A stretch of DNA of 64,000 nt from an uncultured Anaerolineae bacterium (GCA_937959265.1 CALGMA010000003.1:62001-126000), one strand, 5' to 3'; counted from the stretch's first letter, positions 35,663 through 45,483 are shown. Notes: a model not told the origin generated them from the sequence alone. Numbers and translations: made by a program.

Positions 35663-36559
35663 TCAGGTCAGCGTCGCCTTGACCGGTCGGCGACCGGCGG
35701 CTTTGAACGCGCGCGCATAGGTGTTCTGCATCAGCACGGCGTCTTCTTCCAGGTTAGGAGTCTCGCATAGCACGCGGCCCGCCGCGCCTAGATCGGCCAG
35801 CGCTTTGAACAGCGCCTTGTATTGAATGTCGGATTCGGCCAGGTTGAGGTGGTTCTTTTCGCCCTTGGGCGTGTAGGCGATGCCGCTGAAGTGGATGTGC
35901 ATGTGTTTAAGTCCGCGCTCGCCCAGGCCGGCGGCGATCAGCCGCAGGGCGTCGGCGAATTCGTCGTAGGAGTTGAACGAGCCATCGCCTGGCCGGGCGT
36001 GCAGATGCGCGAAGTCCACACACGGCAGGACGTTTTCGATCTCGCGGCTCCAGTTGATGGTTTCCTCCAGCGTGCCGAGCATGGCGCTTTTGCCCATCGT
36101 CTCGGGCCGCAGGAGGACGTTGACCTTCTCCTTGCGCAGCGTCTCCTCGACTTCGCTCAGCCGTTCGAGGGCGAGGTGGTAAGCCTCTTCCGGGGCGCGC
36201 TTCATGTATGCGCCGGGGTGAAAGATGATGTCGGTGGCGCCGGCTTTGGCGCCGGCCCGCGCGGCGGCCAGCAGCCGTTCGCGCCCGGCGGCCCACATTT
36301 CGGGCGTGGCGTTCAGGTTGATGTAGTAGGGCGCGTGCACGCTGATCGCCACGTCGTATTGCTCGGCGGCCTGACGGATGCGCGCGCAGGCGTCGTCGCT
36401 CACCCGCACGCTCTGCACCCAGGCCAGTTCAAGGGCGGAGAGGCCCAGCTCGCGGATGCGTTGAACGCCGCCGGCGCTGCCGCCGTTCTTCGGCGTGCTG
36501 AGCGGCGCGCCGACAGTGCCGAAGCGAAAGGGCAGGTCGGGGTGTGCGGCTTTGCTCAT
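35663..36559 (-). CDS. nfo: Endonuclease IV-like AP endonuclease (deoxyribonuclease IV)
   Basis: TIM-barrel AP endonuclease that cuts DNA at abasic sites. 298 residues with the metal-site stretches ISVHAPYYINLNA, IIFHPGAYM, LLRPETMGKS, CVDFAHLHAR and MHIHFSGI, then ESP-like CETPNLEEDA. It is followed by a uracil-DNA glycosylase with a 6-bp gap. The start at 36559 has TACAAT 7 nt upstream. A sugar-phosphate isomerase-type relative is the alternative, but the metal ligands fit Nfo. Confidence 0.82.
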   Translation of the reverse strand: MSKAAHPDLPFRFGTVGAPLSTPKNGGSAGGVQRIRELGLSALELAWVQSVRVSDDACARIRQAAEQYDVAISVHAPYYINLNATPEMWAAGRERLLAAARAGAKAGATDIIFHPGAYMKRAPEEAYHLALERLSEVEETLRKEKVNVLLRPETMGKSAMLGTLEETINWSREIENVLPCVDFAHLHARPGDGSFNSYDEFADALRLIAAGLGERGLKHMHIHFSGIAYTPKGEKNHLNLAESDIQYKALFKALADLGAAGRVLCETPNLEEDAVLMQNTYARAFKAAGRRPVKATLT

Positions 36560-36566
36560 GACAGGG

Positions 36567-36572
36567 ATTGTA
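36567..36572 (-). promoter_or_regulatory. -10 box of the nfo-udg operon (leaderless candidate)
   Basis: TACAAT on the minus strand, 7 nt before the ATG at 36559. It is back-to-back with the rnhB box 40 bp away. Confidence 0.5.
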
Positions 36573-36612
36573 ATGGGTGGTGTAGCAGGTGGTGCCGATT
36601 GGAGGGCTGAAT

Positions 36613-36618
36613 TATCAT
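36613..36618 (+). promoter_or_regulatory. -10 box of rnhB (leaderless candidate)
   Basis: TATCAT 9 nt before the ATG at 36628, no ribosome-binding site. Confidence 0.45.
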
Positions 36619-36627
36619 CGCGTGACG

Positions 36628-37299
36628 ATGCCCATCGTTCATCAACGTTCCCCATCGTTGCGAGAAGAGCGCGTGCTGCAACGCGCCGGCCATCGCCTCA
36701 TCGCCGGCGTGGACGAGGCTGGGCGCGGCGCTTGGGCTGGACCGGTGGTCGCTGCTGCCGTCATTTTGCCCTGTGATCGCTGCACGTTGTCTTTCCTGCG
36801 CGGTGTCAACGATTCCAAGCAGCTCACGCCGGTGCAGCGCGTCGCTATGCGTGAACGGATCCAGCGTGTGGCGTTGGCTTGGTCGGTCGGCAGCGCCAGC
36901 AGTGCTGAGATTGATGCGCTCGGCATCCTTGTTGCGACCCGGCTGTCGATGGCGCGCGCCGTTGCCGGGCTGCACATTGCACCGGATGCGCTGTTGATTG
37001 ACGCGGTTGACTTGCCGGAGTTGCCCATCGTCCAGCACACCTTCGATCATGCCGACGCCATCAGCCTGTCCGTCGCTGCTGCCTCCATCCTGGCCAAAAC
37101 ATCGCGCGATGCGATCATGTGCGCGCTGGATGCGTCGGCGGCCGGCTATGGCTTTGCCCGTCACAAAGGCTACGGCACGCGTGCGCATACCGAAGCGTTG
37201 GTTCGACTCGGCGCGTGCTGGGCGCACCGCCGCACTTTCAAGCCGGTTGCCTCGCTCTGCTCCCAACCCCTCTGTTCCCCCCTGTCCGTTGACCGCTGA
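36628..37299 (+). CDS. rnhB: Ribonuclease HII
   Basis: Removes RNA from RNA-DNA hybrids and single ribonucleotides from DNA. 223 residues with the type 2 RNase H signature GVDEAGRGAWAGPVVAAAV holding the first Asp-Glu pair, LLIDAVDLP with the next Asp, and SVAAASILAKTSRDAIM. It lies divergent from the base-excision repair pair. The start at 36628 matches the family N-terminus. Confidence 0.93.
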   Translation: MPIVHQRSPSLREERVLQRAGHRLIAGVDEAGRGAWAGPVVAAAVILPCDRCTLSFLRGVNDSKQLTPVQRVAMRERIQRVALAWSVGSASSAEIDALGILVATRLSMARAVAGLHIAPDALLIDAVDLPELPIVQHTFDHADAISLSVAAASILAKTSRDAIMCALDASAAGYGFARHKGYGTRAHTEALVRLGACWAHRRTFKPVASLCSQPLCSPLSVDR

Positions 37300-37322
37300 C
37301 TTCTGATCTCTCACCCTGACCT

Positions 37323-38093
37323 ATGCCTTTCACTCCCGAACAATGGTTGCTCGGTGCGCTAGCCGCGTTGCTGGTTGGCTTTTCGAAGACCGGCGTGCCC
37401 GGCGTCGGCATCCTGGTCGTGCCGTTGATGGCGCTCGTCTTTCAAAATCGCGCCGCCGTCGGAACGACGGTGTTGCTGTTGATCTTTGCCGACCTCTTTG
37501 CAGTGTATTGGTATCGCCGCTATACGCGCTGGGATAAATTGTTGCAGTTGCTGCCATGGGTTGCCGTCGGTATGCTGGCCGGCGTGGTTACCCTGTTCGT
37601 CGTTGGCGAAGACGCGCGCGGACGAGACCAGATCAATGTGTGGATCGGCGCGTTGGTGCTCGTCATGCTGGCGGTGTATCTGGCCCGGCTGAAGTGGGGC
37701 GACCGGCTACAACCCTCGTCACGCGCCGGCCTGGTGGCGACCGGCAGTGCTGCAGGCTTTGCTACCACCGTGTCGAACGCCGCCGGCCCGATCATGTCCA
37801 TCTACATGACCAGCCTTGGGCTGCCCAAGCACGAGTTCATGGGCACGACGGCCTGGTACTTCTTCATCTTCAACGTCGCTAAAGTGCCGCTCTATCTGAT
37901 CGTGATGACGTTGGCGCCGGAACGCCCCTTGTTCACAGTCGAAGGTCTCATCTTCGACGCATTCATGCTGCCGGTAATCGTCGTCGGTGTGACCGCCGGT
38001 CGCTGGGCGCTGTCGCGTGTGCCGCAGGGTGTGTTCAACGGGCTGGCGCTTAGCTTGTCGGCACTTGCGGCACTCCGATTGCTCTTTGGATGA
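37323..38093 (+). CDS. TauE/SafE-family permease
   Basis: Putative sulfite/sulfonate or organic anion exporter, 256 residues with about seven or eight hydrophobic segments. The first, LLGALAALLVGFSKTGVPGVG, has the family G-x-x-K/Q pattern, and the second repeat SAAGFATTVSNAAGPIMSIYMTSLGLPKHEFMGT is typical. It begins 23 bp after rnhB. The substrate cannot be told. Confidence 0.85.
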   Translation: MPFTPEQWLLGALAALLVGFSKTGVPGVGILVVPLMALVFQNRAAVGTTVLLLIFADLFAVYWYRRYTRWDKLLQLLPWVAVGMLAGVVTLFVVGEDARGRDQINVWIGALVLVMLAVYLARLKWGDRLQPSSRAGLVATGSAAGFATTVSNAAGPIMSIYMTSLGLPKHEFMGTTAWYFFIFNVAKVPLYLIVMTLAPERPLFTVEGLIFDAFMLPVIVVGVTAGRWALSRVPQGVFNGLALSLSALAALRLLFG

Positions 38094-38293
38094 CGGAACC
38101 GTTTTCTGATTGCAATCTCATAACCAATACTGTTACAGCGTGCGAAAATCTTGCGTAGAATATATTTGATAAGGTCTGGTCGAGGTTTCTATCCACCCAC
38201 CGCCTTACTGGTCGTCAACTCAGTCTTGCGTGACGCTGCATGGGCAACGCGCTGCCATGCGGCGCGCGCAGACGAATCACTTAGGGGGAGCTT

Positions 38294-40027
38294 ATGAGTT
38301 TCGTACGACATTTTCTTCGCCCGGTTGCGGCGGGGATGTTGGCCTGCGTCATCCTGGAGTGGGCTGCATCGCCGGTGCGCCAAGTCCACGCAACTGCGGA
38401 CTGGCATGTCTCTGCCGACGGCTCGGATGCGCCTGGCTGTGGCTCGTCTGCCAATCCATGCCGGTCCATCACCTACATCTTGACCGCTGTGCCCGGATTC
38501 GCCGACGGCGATGTGATTCGCGTAAGCGGAACGCTTGCTGAGAATGTGAACCTCGGTCGCTCGACAGCGATCATCGGCCACACGTCTGACGCGACCATTC
38601 GAGCCGCTAATCCCGGCAGCGTGATTAGCGTCTCCGCTGGGGTGAGCGTGACGCTGAGCGGGCTGACGGTCAAGGACGGCAACGCCATCGAAGGTGGGGG
38701 TATTCGCAATGAGGGCACGCTCATTGCCAGCAACGTGGTCGTCACGGCCAATATGGCGTCCAGTATCGGCGGTGGCATCTACAACGCCGGCACGTTGACG
38801 ATGACGAACAGCAGGATCGCCGGCAACCGGATCATCGGCGCGGGTGAGGCTGGCGGCGGCATCGAGAACACCGGCACGCTGTCTTTGTCCGACACTTTCA
38901 TCGAGCACAACAAAGGTGGCGCCTACGGCGGCGGCATCGAGAATTTTGGTGGCCAGGCCAATTTGGTTCGTGTAGTCATTCGTAAGAACGAAGCAGCCAG
39001 CGGCGCTGGCATCGAGAACGGCAACGCCGGTGTGCTTGTTGTCGAGGCTTCGGCGATCGTCGAGAACGCCGGCAGCAATCAGGGTGGGGGAATCAACAAC
39101 AGCAGCACGTTAGTGTTGCGCAACGTAACGCTGAGTGGAAACTCGCTGTTGGCGGGACCGGGTGCAGGGCTGCAGAACGCGGGCGGCGGGAGTGCTTCGC
39201 TCAGCTTCGTTTCGATTGTCAGCAACACCGTCAAGAACACATCGAGCACCGACGTGAGTGGTCTGTCCGCGGTGGGTAGCACCGTCGCGCTAACCGCGAC
39301 GGTGATCGCCTACAACACGATTAGAAATTGTTACACTGGCAGCGGTGGGGTGTTCCAATCCTTCAACTACAACGTCAGCAGCGATGACAAGTGCAGCTTT
39401 CTCACTCAGCCGCAAGATGCAACTGATGTGAATCCGAAGCTGGCTCCGCTGAAATTCGGCCATGGTACCTATACGCATGCGCTGCTGCAAGGCAGCCCGC
39501 TGCTCGACATCGTAGACCCAACTGCTTGCCTGTCCGCGGACCAGCGCGGGGTGGCCCGGCCACAAGGGGCGAAGTGCGATGTCGGCGCGCATGAAGCGAC
39601 TGCTGCCGAACTCAATGCAGCCGATCTCGAGATCACTACCGTTGCGCCGGCTTCCGTGCCGCGATCCAGCGGTTACTCGATCACGTTGCAGGTGAAGAAC
39701 CTCGGTCCGAACGACGCGCAGAGTCCGGTTGTTGCGACCACGCTGCCGGCGAATGCGCAGTTCATCAGTGCGGAGGGCAACAATTGGTCGTGCGGGCTGA
39801 GCGGCGTCACACTCACATGCAACTACGAGCCCTCGCATATGTCCGTGGGCTTGGCGCCCATCATCATCATCGCCCTCCAGGCGCCTGTGAATGAGACGAC
39901 GCTGACAGCGACGGCGGTCGTGAGCACGCTCAGCGCCGATCCAGATCTGGCCAACAATACTGTGACAGCGACCAGCTCGGTGGTTATCACCGACACCAGG
40001 GTTCATCTCCCCATCATCCAGCGCTAG
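38294..40027 (+). CDS. Secreted beta-helix protein with DUF11 domain
   Basis: 577 residues: signal peptide, then a parallel beta-helix region with many GGGI-x-N and GTL-x-x-SN-type turns (about residues 45-330). A segment of the choice-of-anchor Q type follows (SPLLDIVDP, then DQRGVARPQGAKCDVGAHE). Then a DUF11-like Ig fold begins ADLEITTVAPASVPRS. It ends in VHLPIIQR, like many Chloroflexota exported proteins. Probably a surface or adhesion protein. AGGGGGAG precedes the ATG. Confidence 0.8.
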   Translation: MSFVRHFLRPVAAGMLACVILEWAASPVRQVHATADWHVSADGSDAPGCGSSANPCRSITYILTAVPGFADGDVIRVSGTLAENVNLGRSTAIIGHTSDATIRAANPGSVISVSAGVSVTLSGLTVKDGNAIEGGGIRNEGTLIASNVVVTANMASSIGGGIYNAGTLTMTNSRIAGNRIIGAGEAGGGIENTGTLSLSDTFIEHNKGGAYGGGIENFGGQANLVRVVIRKNEAASGAGIENGNAGVLVVEASAIVENAGSNQGGGINNSSTLVLRNVTLSGNSLLAGPGAGLQNAGGGSASLSFVSIVSNTVKNTSSTDVSGLSAVGSTVALTATVIAYNTIRNCYTGSGGVFQSFNYNVSSDDKCSFLTQPQDATDVNPKLAPLKFGHGTYTHALLQGSPLLDIVDPTACLSADQRGVARPQGAKCDVGAHEATAAELNAADLEITTVAPASVPRSSGYSITLQVKNLGPNDAQSPVVATTLPANAQFISAEGNNWSCGLSGVTLTCNYEPSHMSVGLAPIIIIALQAPVNETTLTATAVVSTLSADPDLANNTVTATSSVVITDTRVHLPIIQR

Positions 40028-40041
40028 TGCGATGCCATCAG

Positions 40042-40080
40042 AGGCGCGACGCCGCGCTCGTACGGCTGTGCGTCGCGCCT
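40042..40080. terminator. Bidirectional terminator-like inverted repeat
   Basis: Perfect 11-bp arms AGGCGCGACGC (40042-40052) and GCGTCGCGCCT (40070-40080), between the convergent ends of the beta-helix protein and the subtilisin. Confidence 0.6.
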
Positions 40081-40109
40081 GTTATGCGGACGAGTGGTTC
40101 ATGGAGAAA

Positions 40110-43100
40110 CTACCGCCGTGCAACGGACGGGTGGTACAGCTCGTAAGTCGCTGGCGCGAGCCACATCGTGGCCGGCGCGACGCGACCGAAGCCGTCATCC
40201 AGACGTGCGTCGAGCAGGAAGCTGTGTGCCGGCCACGCCTCCAATGGCGGCAGCCACGTGGCGAAGCGGATCTCCACCTGACCACCAGGCGGCAGCCCGC
40301 CACGCCAAATCAACTGTGCGCCTTTGCGCTGGAGCATCCCCGCGCTGGCGGTGTGCGTGATCAGCGCCGGGAAGGTCAAGCTGGTTGGCAGCGTGAGGGT
40401 GATCGTCGTCTGCGGCGCAGAAATCTTGCCGGCATTCATGGCGCGCAACGCAATGGTCATCGGGCGGTTCCATTGCAACGGTGCCGATTGCATCTGCAGC
40501 GTGCCGCGCAGGGTGGGTGCGTTGGCATGCACGATTGCTGCGCGTGTGAAGTGCAGCCCCATATCATTCATGCTGATGCGTGCCGTCGCCGTAAGCGGCT
40601 TCCCAGCGTCTGCCGTGTCAACGCGCGCTGCGAAGGTCCACATGAACACATCGCCGGCACGTACGTCCCCCGTCCATATGCCGGCTTGTTGCCCGCCGGC
40701 GTTGGGGAGCGATGAAGAGACGATCGTCATGTCGTCCGAGACGCCGACCTGCACGGAGACGGAGTGGCGATCGGCAGAGCGCGATAGCGAAGGCGGGAAG
40801 ACCGCGTCGGCGCGCAACGTCAACGTAAAGAGCACCGTCTCCCCGAGGCGCGCGCTGGGCCGGTCTGCGATGAGTGCCGACTGCCCCAGCGGCGATAGCC
40901 AGCCGACGATGCGATTCATCAACTCGACGCGACTGGATTCCGGCAGCGCCTCGAAGGCGAACGGCACAAACACCGTGCGCCAGATCGGTGACTGTGGCCC
41001 GATGGCAGGATCGCGCGCGTTGCTGCGCGCCAATCCGAAGGGTTGGCCGCTGTCTCCGCGCAGGATCACCTCTGCGCCGTTGACCGGCTGCACAGCACTG
41101 CTCAGGTTCCAGTTGTAGGGAAATGGCAGCAGCGGTCCGCCGGGGACGTCGTTGCCCAACACCGTGCCCGCTAGGCCGATCACGTTAGACGTCACGTCGT
41201 CGTAGTCAATCGCGCCAACGCCCAGGTAGGTGCGCGCGAACGGGCTGAGGCCGGTGTAGGCCAGCGCCGCCTGAGAGGTAAGGAACAGCCGTCCGCCGCC
41301 GTCAAGATATTGCTTTAGTACGTGCTCCTCTTCCGGCTTGAGCGGGTCGAACCAGTCATAGCCATTGAACCAAATCACGATGGGATATCGCTGCAGCGTC
41401 GCGATGGAGGGTGAATCGGTGATGTATGTGCTCCACCGCAGGTCCCAGTGATCGGCCGCGTTACCCATCGCCGCGAGCGCGTCCAGGTAATCGGCCTCGC
41501 GGGAGTAGAAGCGCTCATCATCCACCAGCAGAATGCCGGCCGGCGTCTTGCTGGTGAAGGTGACTGAAGCCCGATAGTCTGGCGCAGCTTGCAGATAGCT
41601 CGTTAGGGTGATCACGTCGCTGGCGTTCCAGCCCGCTGTCGCCGGCACGTTTACCGTCATCGTCACCAGCGTCGTGGCGCACGGCGCCAGTGTCACACGG
41701 GTGTCGCTCAGACGAGTATCCCAGCGGTTGCCGCTGGGCTCCAACACGATCGTCTGAGCCGTTCCACCGTCGCCGGTGTTGCGCAGGCGCACCACATGCG
41801 TGACCGTGCCGCCGGGCGGAGCAATGCCGGCCGACGTCAAGTAGCCATCGTGCGAGAGCATCTCTACCCCGAATGCCGGCCTAGGCGCGACGAACGCGTT
41901 GAGCGTGCGGCTGATGATCGCTGCACGCTCGTCGACTGAAGCGATGGCCTCTAGACCAAACGCATAGTAGGCTGCGCGCCACTTCAAGCACTGCGCAGCC
42001 CACACCCCCGCGCCGCCGATGCCGGTTGGGTCGTCGCTGATAGCGTTGGTGTATTTACCGATCAGTTGGCCGTTATCCGGGCGGAGAACGGTGACCAGGT
42101 CCGGCATCAGCGCGCCGGCTGCCTGGGTGAACGAGATCATCTTGCCTTCCAGCGGACCATCGGGCACACCGACCACCGCGCTGGCGTTGAAGTTCTTGGC
42201 CTGGTATTGGGCATTCACGCGGGCGAAGTAGGGGTAGTAGATGAAGTCGCCTCCGCCGTCGTGGAATGCCACGCTCTGGCCGGTGAGCAAGAGGCTGCGC
42301 CCGGTGGCTAGGTAACGCGACAGCACGTCGCTTGCACCAACCATGCCCGGCGAATCGAAGGGCGCGCTCCAGATCACCGCGTCATACTGTAAAAGCTGCG
42401 TGATCGTCGGCGTGTCCTGCGGGACTCTTTTCACACGATACTCGTCGTAGCCGAGCCGAAGTGCGTCGAGGGCTTCGCGATAGGCAGGCGCGACGCTGCC
42501 ATAGTAGAACGCGCCCGAGTCCACGAAGGCGATGCGCTGCGTGGGTTCCAGGAAGAAGTCCTCGTCCACCAGCGCGCCGTTGCTGATAGAGACTGTGCGG
42601 GTCTGTACCAGGTAGCCAGCGGTGCGCGCTTCTAGCACGTAGACGCCGGTCGGCAGATCGAGCGCATACCGGCATGGCAGGCAGTTGTTGTTGGAGATGG
42701 AGAACTTCGGCGTGCCCAGCGCGCGCACCGTAGCCGTGATGTAGCTGCCTGTTCGCGCGTCGCGCACGACGCCGCGCACGCTCCCAGAAGGCTGGTAAGT
42801 GAGGGTGAGGTTGATGTTGACGGCGTTGCCGTTCGCCACCAGGCGGGCGGGCGAGGTGGCGGTGAAGTAGCCGAACGCACCGGCCTCGATGCTGTAGATG
42901 CCGCCCGGCACGCGCAACACATAGTCGCCGCTCGCATCGGTCGTGGTTTGCGCCTGCAGCCCATTTGCCTGGTTCCGGGCGATCACCTTCGCGCCGCTGA
43001 TCGGTTGCGCGCCATCACCGATCTTGCCAGCGATCACCCCCGATGGCAGGATTGACAGCACGGCGTTGTAGGCGTCAATGCGGCCCCAGCCAGAAGCATT

Positions 43101-44597
43101 GTTGGGGACCGTGTTCGTCAACGGTCGAGCGGTGCTGGTGAGGGCGTAGAGCATCGCGCTCGAGTTGAGTTCCGGCGCAGCACTCAACATCAGTGCTGCT
43201 ACACCTGCTACGTGCGGTGCGGCCATCGAGGTGCCGTTGTAGCTGGCATAGCCGCCGCCGGGGAAGGTCGAGACCACGTTCACTCCCGGCGCGCTGATCA
43301 CCGGCTTCACGCTGCCGTCAATTGGCGAGGGTCCGCGACTCGAGAAGTAGGCCACTTCGTCCTCTTCGTCCGTGGCACCCACGCCGATCACGCCGGGCAT
43401 GCTGGCCGGCGACCCGACCGAACTCGGATTGGGTCCGCGGTTGCCATTGGCAAAGACGACGAAGATGCCGGCGCGCTGCAGCGCGGCTAGGTCCTCTTTG
43501 AACTCGGTGTTCGTGCCATCTGTCGAGCTCCACGAATTGTTCAGCACGTCCGGCGCGTAGGCCGGGTCGCCGCCAGGTGCCAGCACGAACTCGAACGCGC
43601 TGTGGATCCAACTGAACAAACCAAACCCCTGGCTGTTCAGCCCCTTCACGGCCATCCAGCGCGCGCCTGGTGCGACACCTACGCCGCTCTGTCCGACCAT
43701 GGTGCCCATCGTGTGCGTGCCGTGTCCGTTAGCGTCGGAGGGATAGATCGCGCCTTCATCGGTGGCGTCGAACCAATTGTGAAGGTGATCGGCCGCCGGG
43801 CCGCCCGTCCATCCCCGGTAACTGGCCTGCAGCGCAGGATGTAACCAGTCCACGCCACCGTCAATGTTGGCGACGACGACGCGTTCGCCGCGGATGCCCA
43901 GGCCGCGCCAGACCTGATCGGCGCGGATCTTGCTCACACCCCAGGTCACTTCGCCGGATGCCGGTGCTTGTGCGATGTTGGGACGCAAGGTATGGCCGAT
44001 CAGTGCCGTGGGCTGTGGCGCCGGCTTCTCAAGCTGCGTGCGTAGCGTCTCGGTGATTGAGCCGGCGTTGGCGATGGGCAGTGCAACCGAACGCACCCAC
44101 TCGTCCAACCGGACAGACTCGACATCATCGCGCTGTGCGATAGCCAGAATCACTGCCGGCGTGGCGCGCAATGCCAGGCCGTTGAAGATCCAGTAGGTCC
44201 GCAAGTTGTCGGCCTGTGCTGCGACTTCGGAGGTGTTCAGGTAGCTCAGGATGCCGCGTTGTGATTCTGTGGCGATGGACTTGAGCGCCTGCACGAACGC
44301 CGCGCGCGTTTCGCGCAGGGCGGATCGCGGCGCATCGCGCATGTTTTCCATCCACTGGTCCGCTCCGCGGATGGCCGGCTTCATGCGGACGATGAAGCGG
44401 ATGCGCTCGTCGGGAGAAGCGTGGACTAGCGTCCGTCGCAGGCTCGGCGCGATCGCTGGGGGCAGGCTGTCTTCGGAGGGCAAATCCGGTTGGGACGGCT
44501 GTGCGGCGACGCGCGGTGGCGCATTGCTTATAGGTGAGCCGTGCGCAAAGGCGATGACCAGGACCAGCCCGAGCCAAAGGCGAATGAAGCGACGCAT
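40110..44597 (-). CDS. Large secreted subtilisin-like (S8) protease
   Basis: 1495 residues. Signal peptide, then a propeptide-like stretch (about 60-180). The S8 domain follows: catalytic Asp246 in ANIDGGVDW, His292 in NGHGTHTMG and Ser457 in NGTSMAAPHVAG. Two carboxypeptidase-regulatory-like beta domains follow, then two glutamine-amidotransferase-like segments (the second begins GILLVDDERFYS), and C-terminal Ig-like domains. It ends YHPSVARR, reminiscent of the tail of the neighbouring beta-helix protein. Probably extracellular or surface-attached; substrate unknown. Confidence 0.9.
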   Translation of the reverse strand: MRRFIRLWLGLVLVIAFAHGSPISNAPPRVAAQPSQPDLPSEDSLPPAIAPSLRRTLVHASPDERIRFIVRMKPAIRGADQWMENMRDAPRSALRETRAAFVQALKSIATESQRGILSYLNTSEVAAQADNLRTYWIFNGLALRATPAVILAIAQRDDVESVRLDEWVRSVALPIANAGSITETLRTQLEKPAPQPTALIGHTLRPNIAQAPASGEVTWGVSKIRADQVWRGLGIRGERVVVANIDGGVDWLHPALQASYRGWTGGPAADHLHNWFDATDEGAIYPSDANGHGTHTMGTMVGQSGVGVAPGARWMAVKGLNSQGFGLFSWIHSAFEFVLAPGGDPAYAPDVLNNSWSSTDGTNTEFKEDLAALQRAGIFVVFANGNRGPNPSSVGSPASMPGVIGVGATDEEDEVAYFSSRGPSPIDGSVKPVISAPGVNVVSTFPGGGYASYNGTSMAAPHVAGVAALMLSAAPELNSSAMLYALTSTARPLTNTVPNNASGWGRIDAYNAVLSILPSGVIAGKIGDGAQPISGAKVIARNQANGLQAQTTTDASGDYVLRVPGGIYSIEAGAFGYFTATSPARLVANGNAVNINLTLTYQPSGSVRGVVRDARTGSYITATVRALGTPKFSISNNNCLPCRYALDLPTGVYVLEARTAGYLVQTRTVSISNGALVDEDFFLEPTQRIAFVDSGAFYYGSVAPAYREALDALRLGYDEYRVKRVPQDTPTITQLLQYDAVIWSAPFDSPGMVGASDVLSRYLATGRSLLLTGQSVAFHDGGGDFIYYPYFARVNAQYQAKNFNASAVVGVPDGPLEGKMISFTQAAGALMPDLVTVLRPDNGQLIGKYTNAISDDPTGIGGAGVWAAQCLKWRAAYYAFGLEAIASVDERAAIISRTLNAFVAPRPAFGVEMLSHDGYLTSAGIAPPGGTVTHVVRLRNTGDGGTAQTIVLEPSGNRWDTRLSDTRVTLAPCATTLVTMTVNVPATAGWNASDVITLTSYLQAAPDYRASVTFTSKTPAGILLVDDERFYSREADYLDALAAMGNAADHWDLRWSTYITDSPSIATLQRYPIVIWFNGYDWFDPLKPEEEHVLKQYLDGGGRLFLTSQAALAYTGLSPFARTYLGVGAIDYDDVTSNVIGLAGTVLGNDVPGGPLLPFPYNWNLSSAVQPVNGAEVILRGDSGQPFGLARSNARDPAIGPQSPIWRTVFVPFAFEALPESSRVELMNRIVGWLSPLGQSALIADRPSARLGETVLFTLTLRADAVFPPSLSRSADRHSVSVQVGVSDDMTIVSSSLPNAGGQQAGIWTGDVRAGDVFMWTFAARVDTADAGKPLTATARISMNDMGLHFTRAAIVHANAPTLRGTLQMQSAPLQWNRPMTIALRAMNAGKISAPQTTITLTLPTSLTFPALITHTASAGMLQRKGAQLIWRGGLPPGGQVEIRFATWLPPLEAWPAHSFLLDARLDDGFGRVAPATMWLAPATYELYHPSVARR

Positions 44598-44670
44598 GCG
44601 ATGATTGTCGCATGAGCGCAGGCGCCAACCGGTTGCGCCTGCGCGTTGGGGTTGTGCGAAGGCCGGGTGT

Positions 44671-45051
44671 CTAGGGTGCCGGCAGCGGCGAGACCAACGG
44701 GCCCAGAATGAGGCTGAACAGCCAGTAGATCACTGCCATCGCAATGGCAGCGATGATCCCCCCGGTGAACCCTTGCACTGTCAACCCGGGGATGAACTTG
44801 GCGGCGATGATCAGGATCACAGCCGAGACGACCAGCCAAACGAGGACGTTCAACAAACTCCCTCCGCTTATCTGGACGCCGAATAATCCCAATAACCACA
44901 GGACCACGCTGGATACCAGCGAGATGACGATAGCGCCGATCACCGCTGCGCTGAATCCAGCTACGCTCAGCCCTAAGTTGAGCCGGCTGACGATGAGCAG
45001 GACGACAGCGGCGATGATGACGCCAACGATGAAACCGATGATCTGACCCAT
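44671..45051 (-). CDS. Four-TM holin-like (phage_holin_4_2-type) membrane protein
   Basis: 126 residues, almost entirely hydrophobic, with two similar halves: IGFIVGVIIAAVVLLIVSRL...GFSAAVIGAIVISLV and VLVWLVVSAVILIIAAKFIPGLTVQGFTGGIIAAIAM. This is the layout of the four-TM holin-like family common in actinobacteria and Chloroflexota. GAGGAGAAATC precedes the start. No phage genes are nearby, so a lysis role is doubtful. Confidence 0.75.
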   Translation of the reverse strand: MGQIIGFIVGVIIAAVVLLIVSRLNLGLSVAGFSAAVIGAIVISLVSSVVLWLLGLFGVQISGGSLLNVLVWLVVSAVILIIAAKFIPGLTVQGFTGGIIAAIAMAVIYWLFSLILGPLVSPLPAP

Positions 45052-45117
45052 GATTTCTCCTCCTTCCTTGAGTGAATTGCTTGGCAGAGCAGCTCAGCCC
45101 GGTCGAACGCGAAGGAG

Positions 45118-45475
45118 TCACACCCCTGACGCGCCTTGATAGTGGTGAGTGGGAAAGTCCTGTTGGACGCGGTTTAGGTCAGGCAGGTTGATCCACCTGC
45201 GCGCCGAGCCGTCAGTGCCAAAGGATATTATTGAGCATGATGAGCAAGCACACAAGTTGATCCGCTGTTGCGTGGTGCGGTTCACAGCGATCAACCCGAA
45301 GTGCATCTCGTAGCCCAGCGTCCACTCGAAGTTATCGAAAGCGGACCGGTAGGCATAGCCGCGCACGGCAACGCCGTCGTGCAGGCGTTCCTGCACGCCG
45401 GTCAGCGCGCGGTCAATGAACTCGACCCGCCTCGGGCGTCGCACAATCTCGCCGCAGCCGGCGCATAGCGCTCAA
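45118..45475 (-). pseudogene. GH1 beta-glucosidase C-terminal remnant
   Basis: The frame encodes GVAVRGYAYRSAFDNFEWTLGYEMHFGLIAVNRTTQQR (positions about 45270-45380). It matches the GH1 ending in which VRGYfxWSLlDNFEWxxGYxxRFGLvyVDyxTqxR is conserved. The upstream catalytic barrel is missing and the downstream part is unrelated, so it is a fragment. The frame opens near 45444-45475. Confidence 0.6.
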
Positions 45476-45483
45476 GCGGGCTT

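Noticed and set aside
44671-45051. Prophage lysis gene
   Set aside because: The holin-like protein has no phage neighbours; such four-TM proteins are common on chromosomes.
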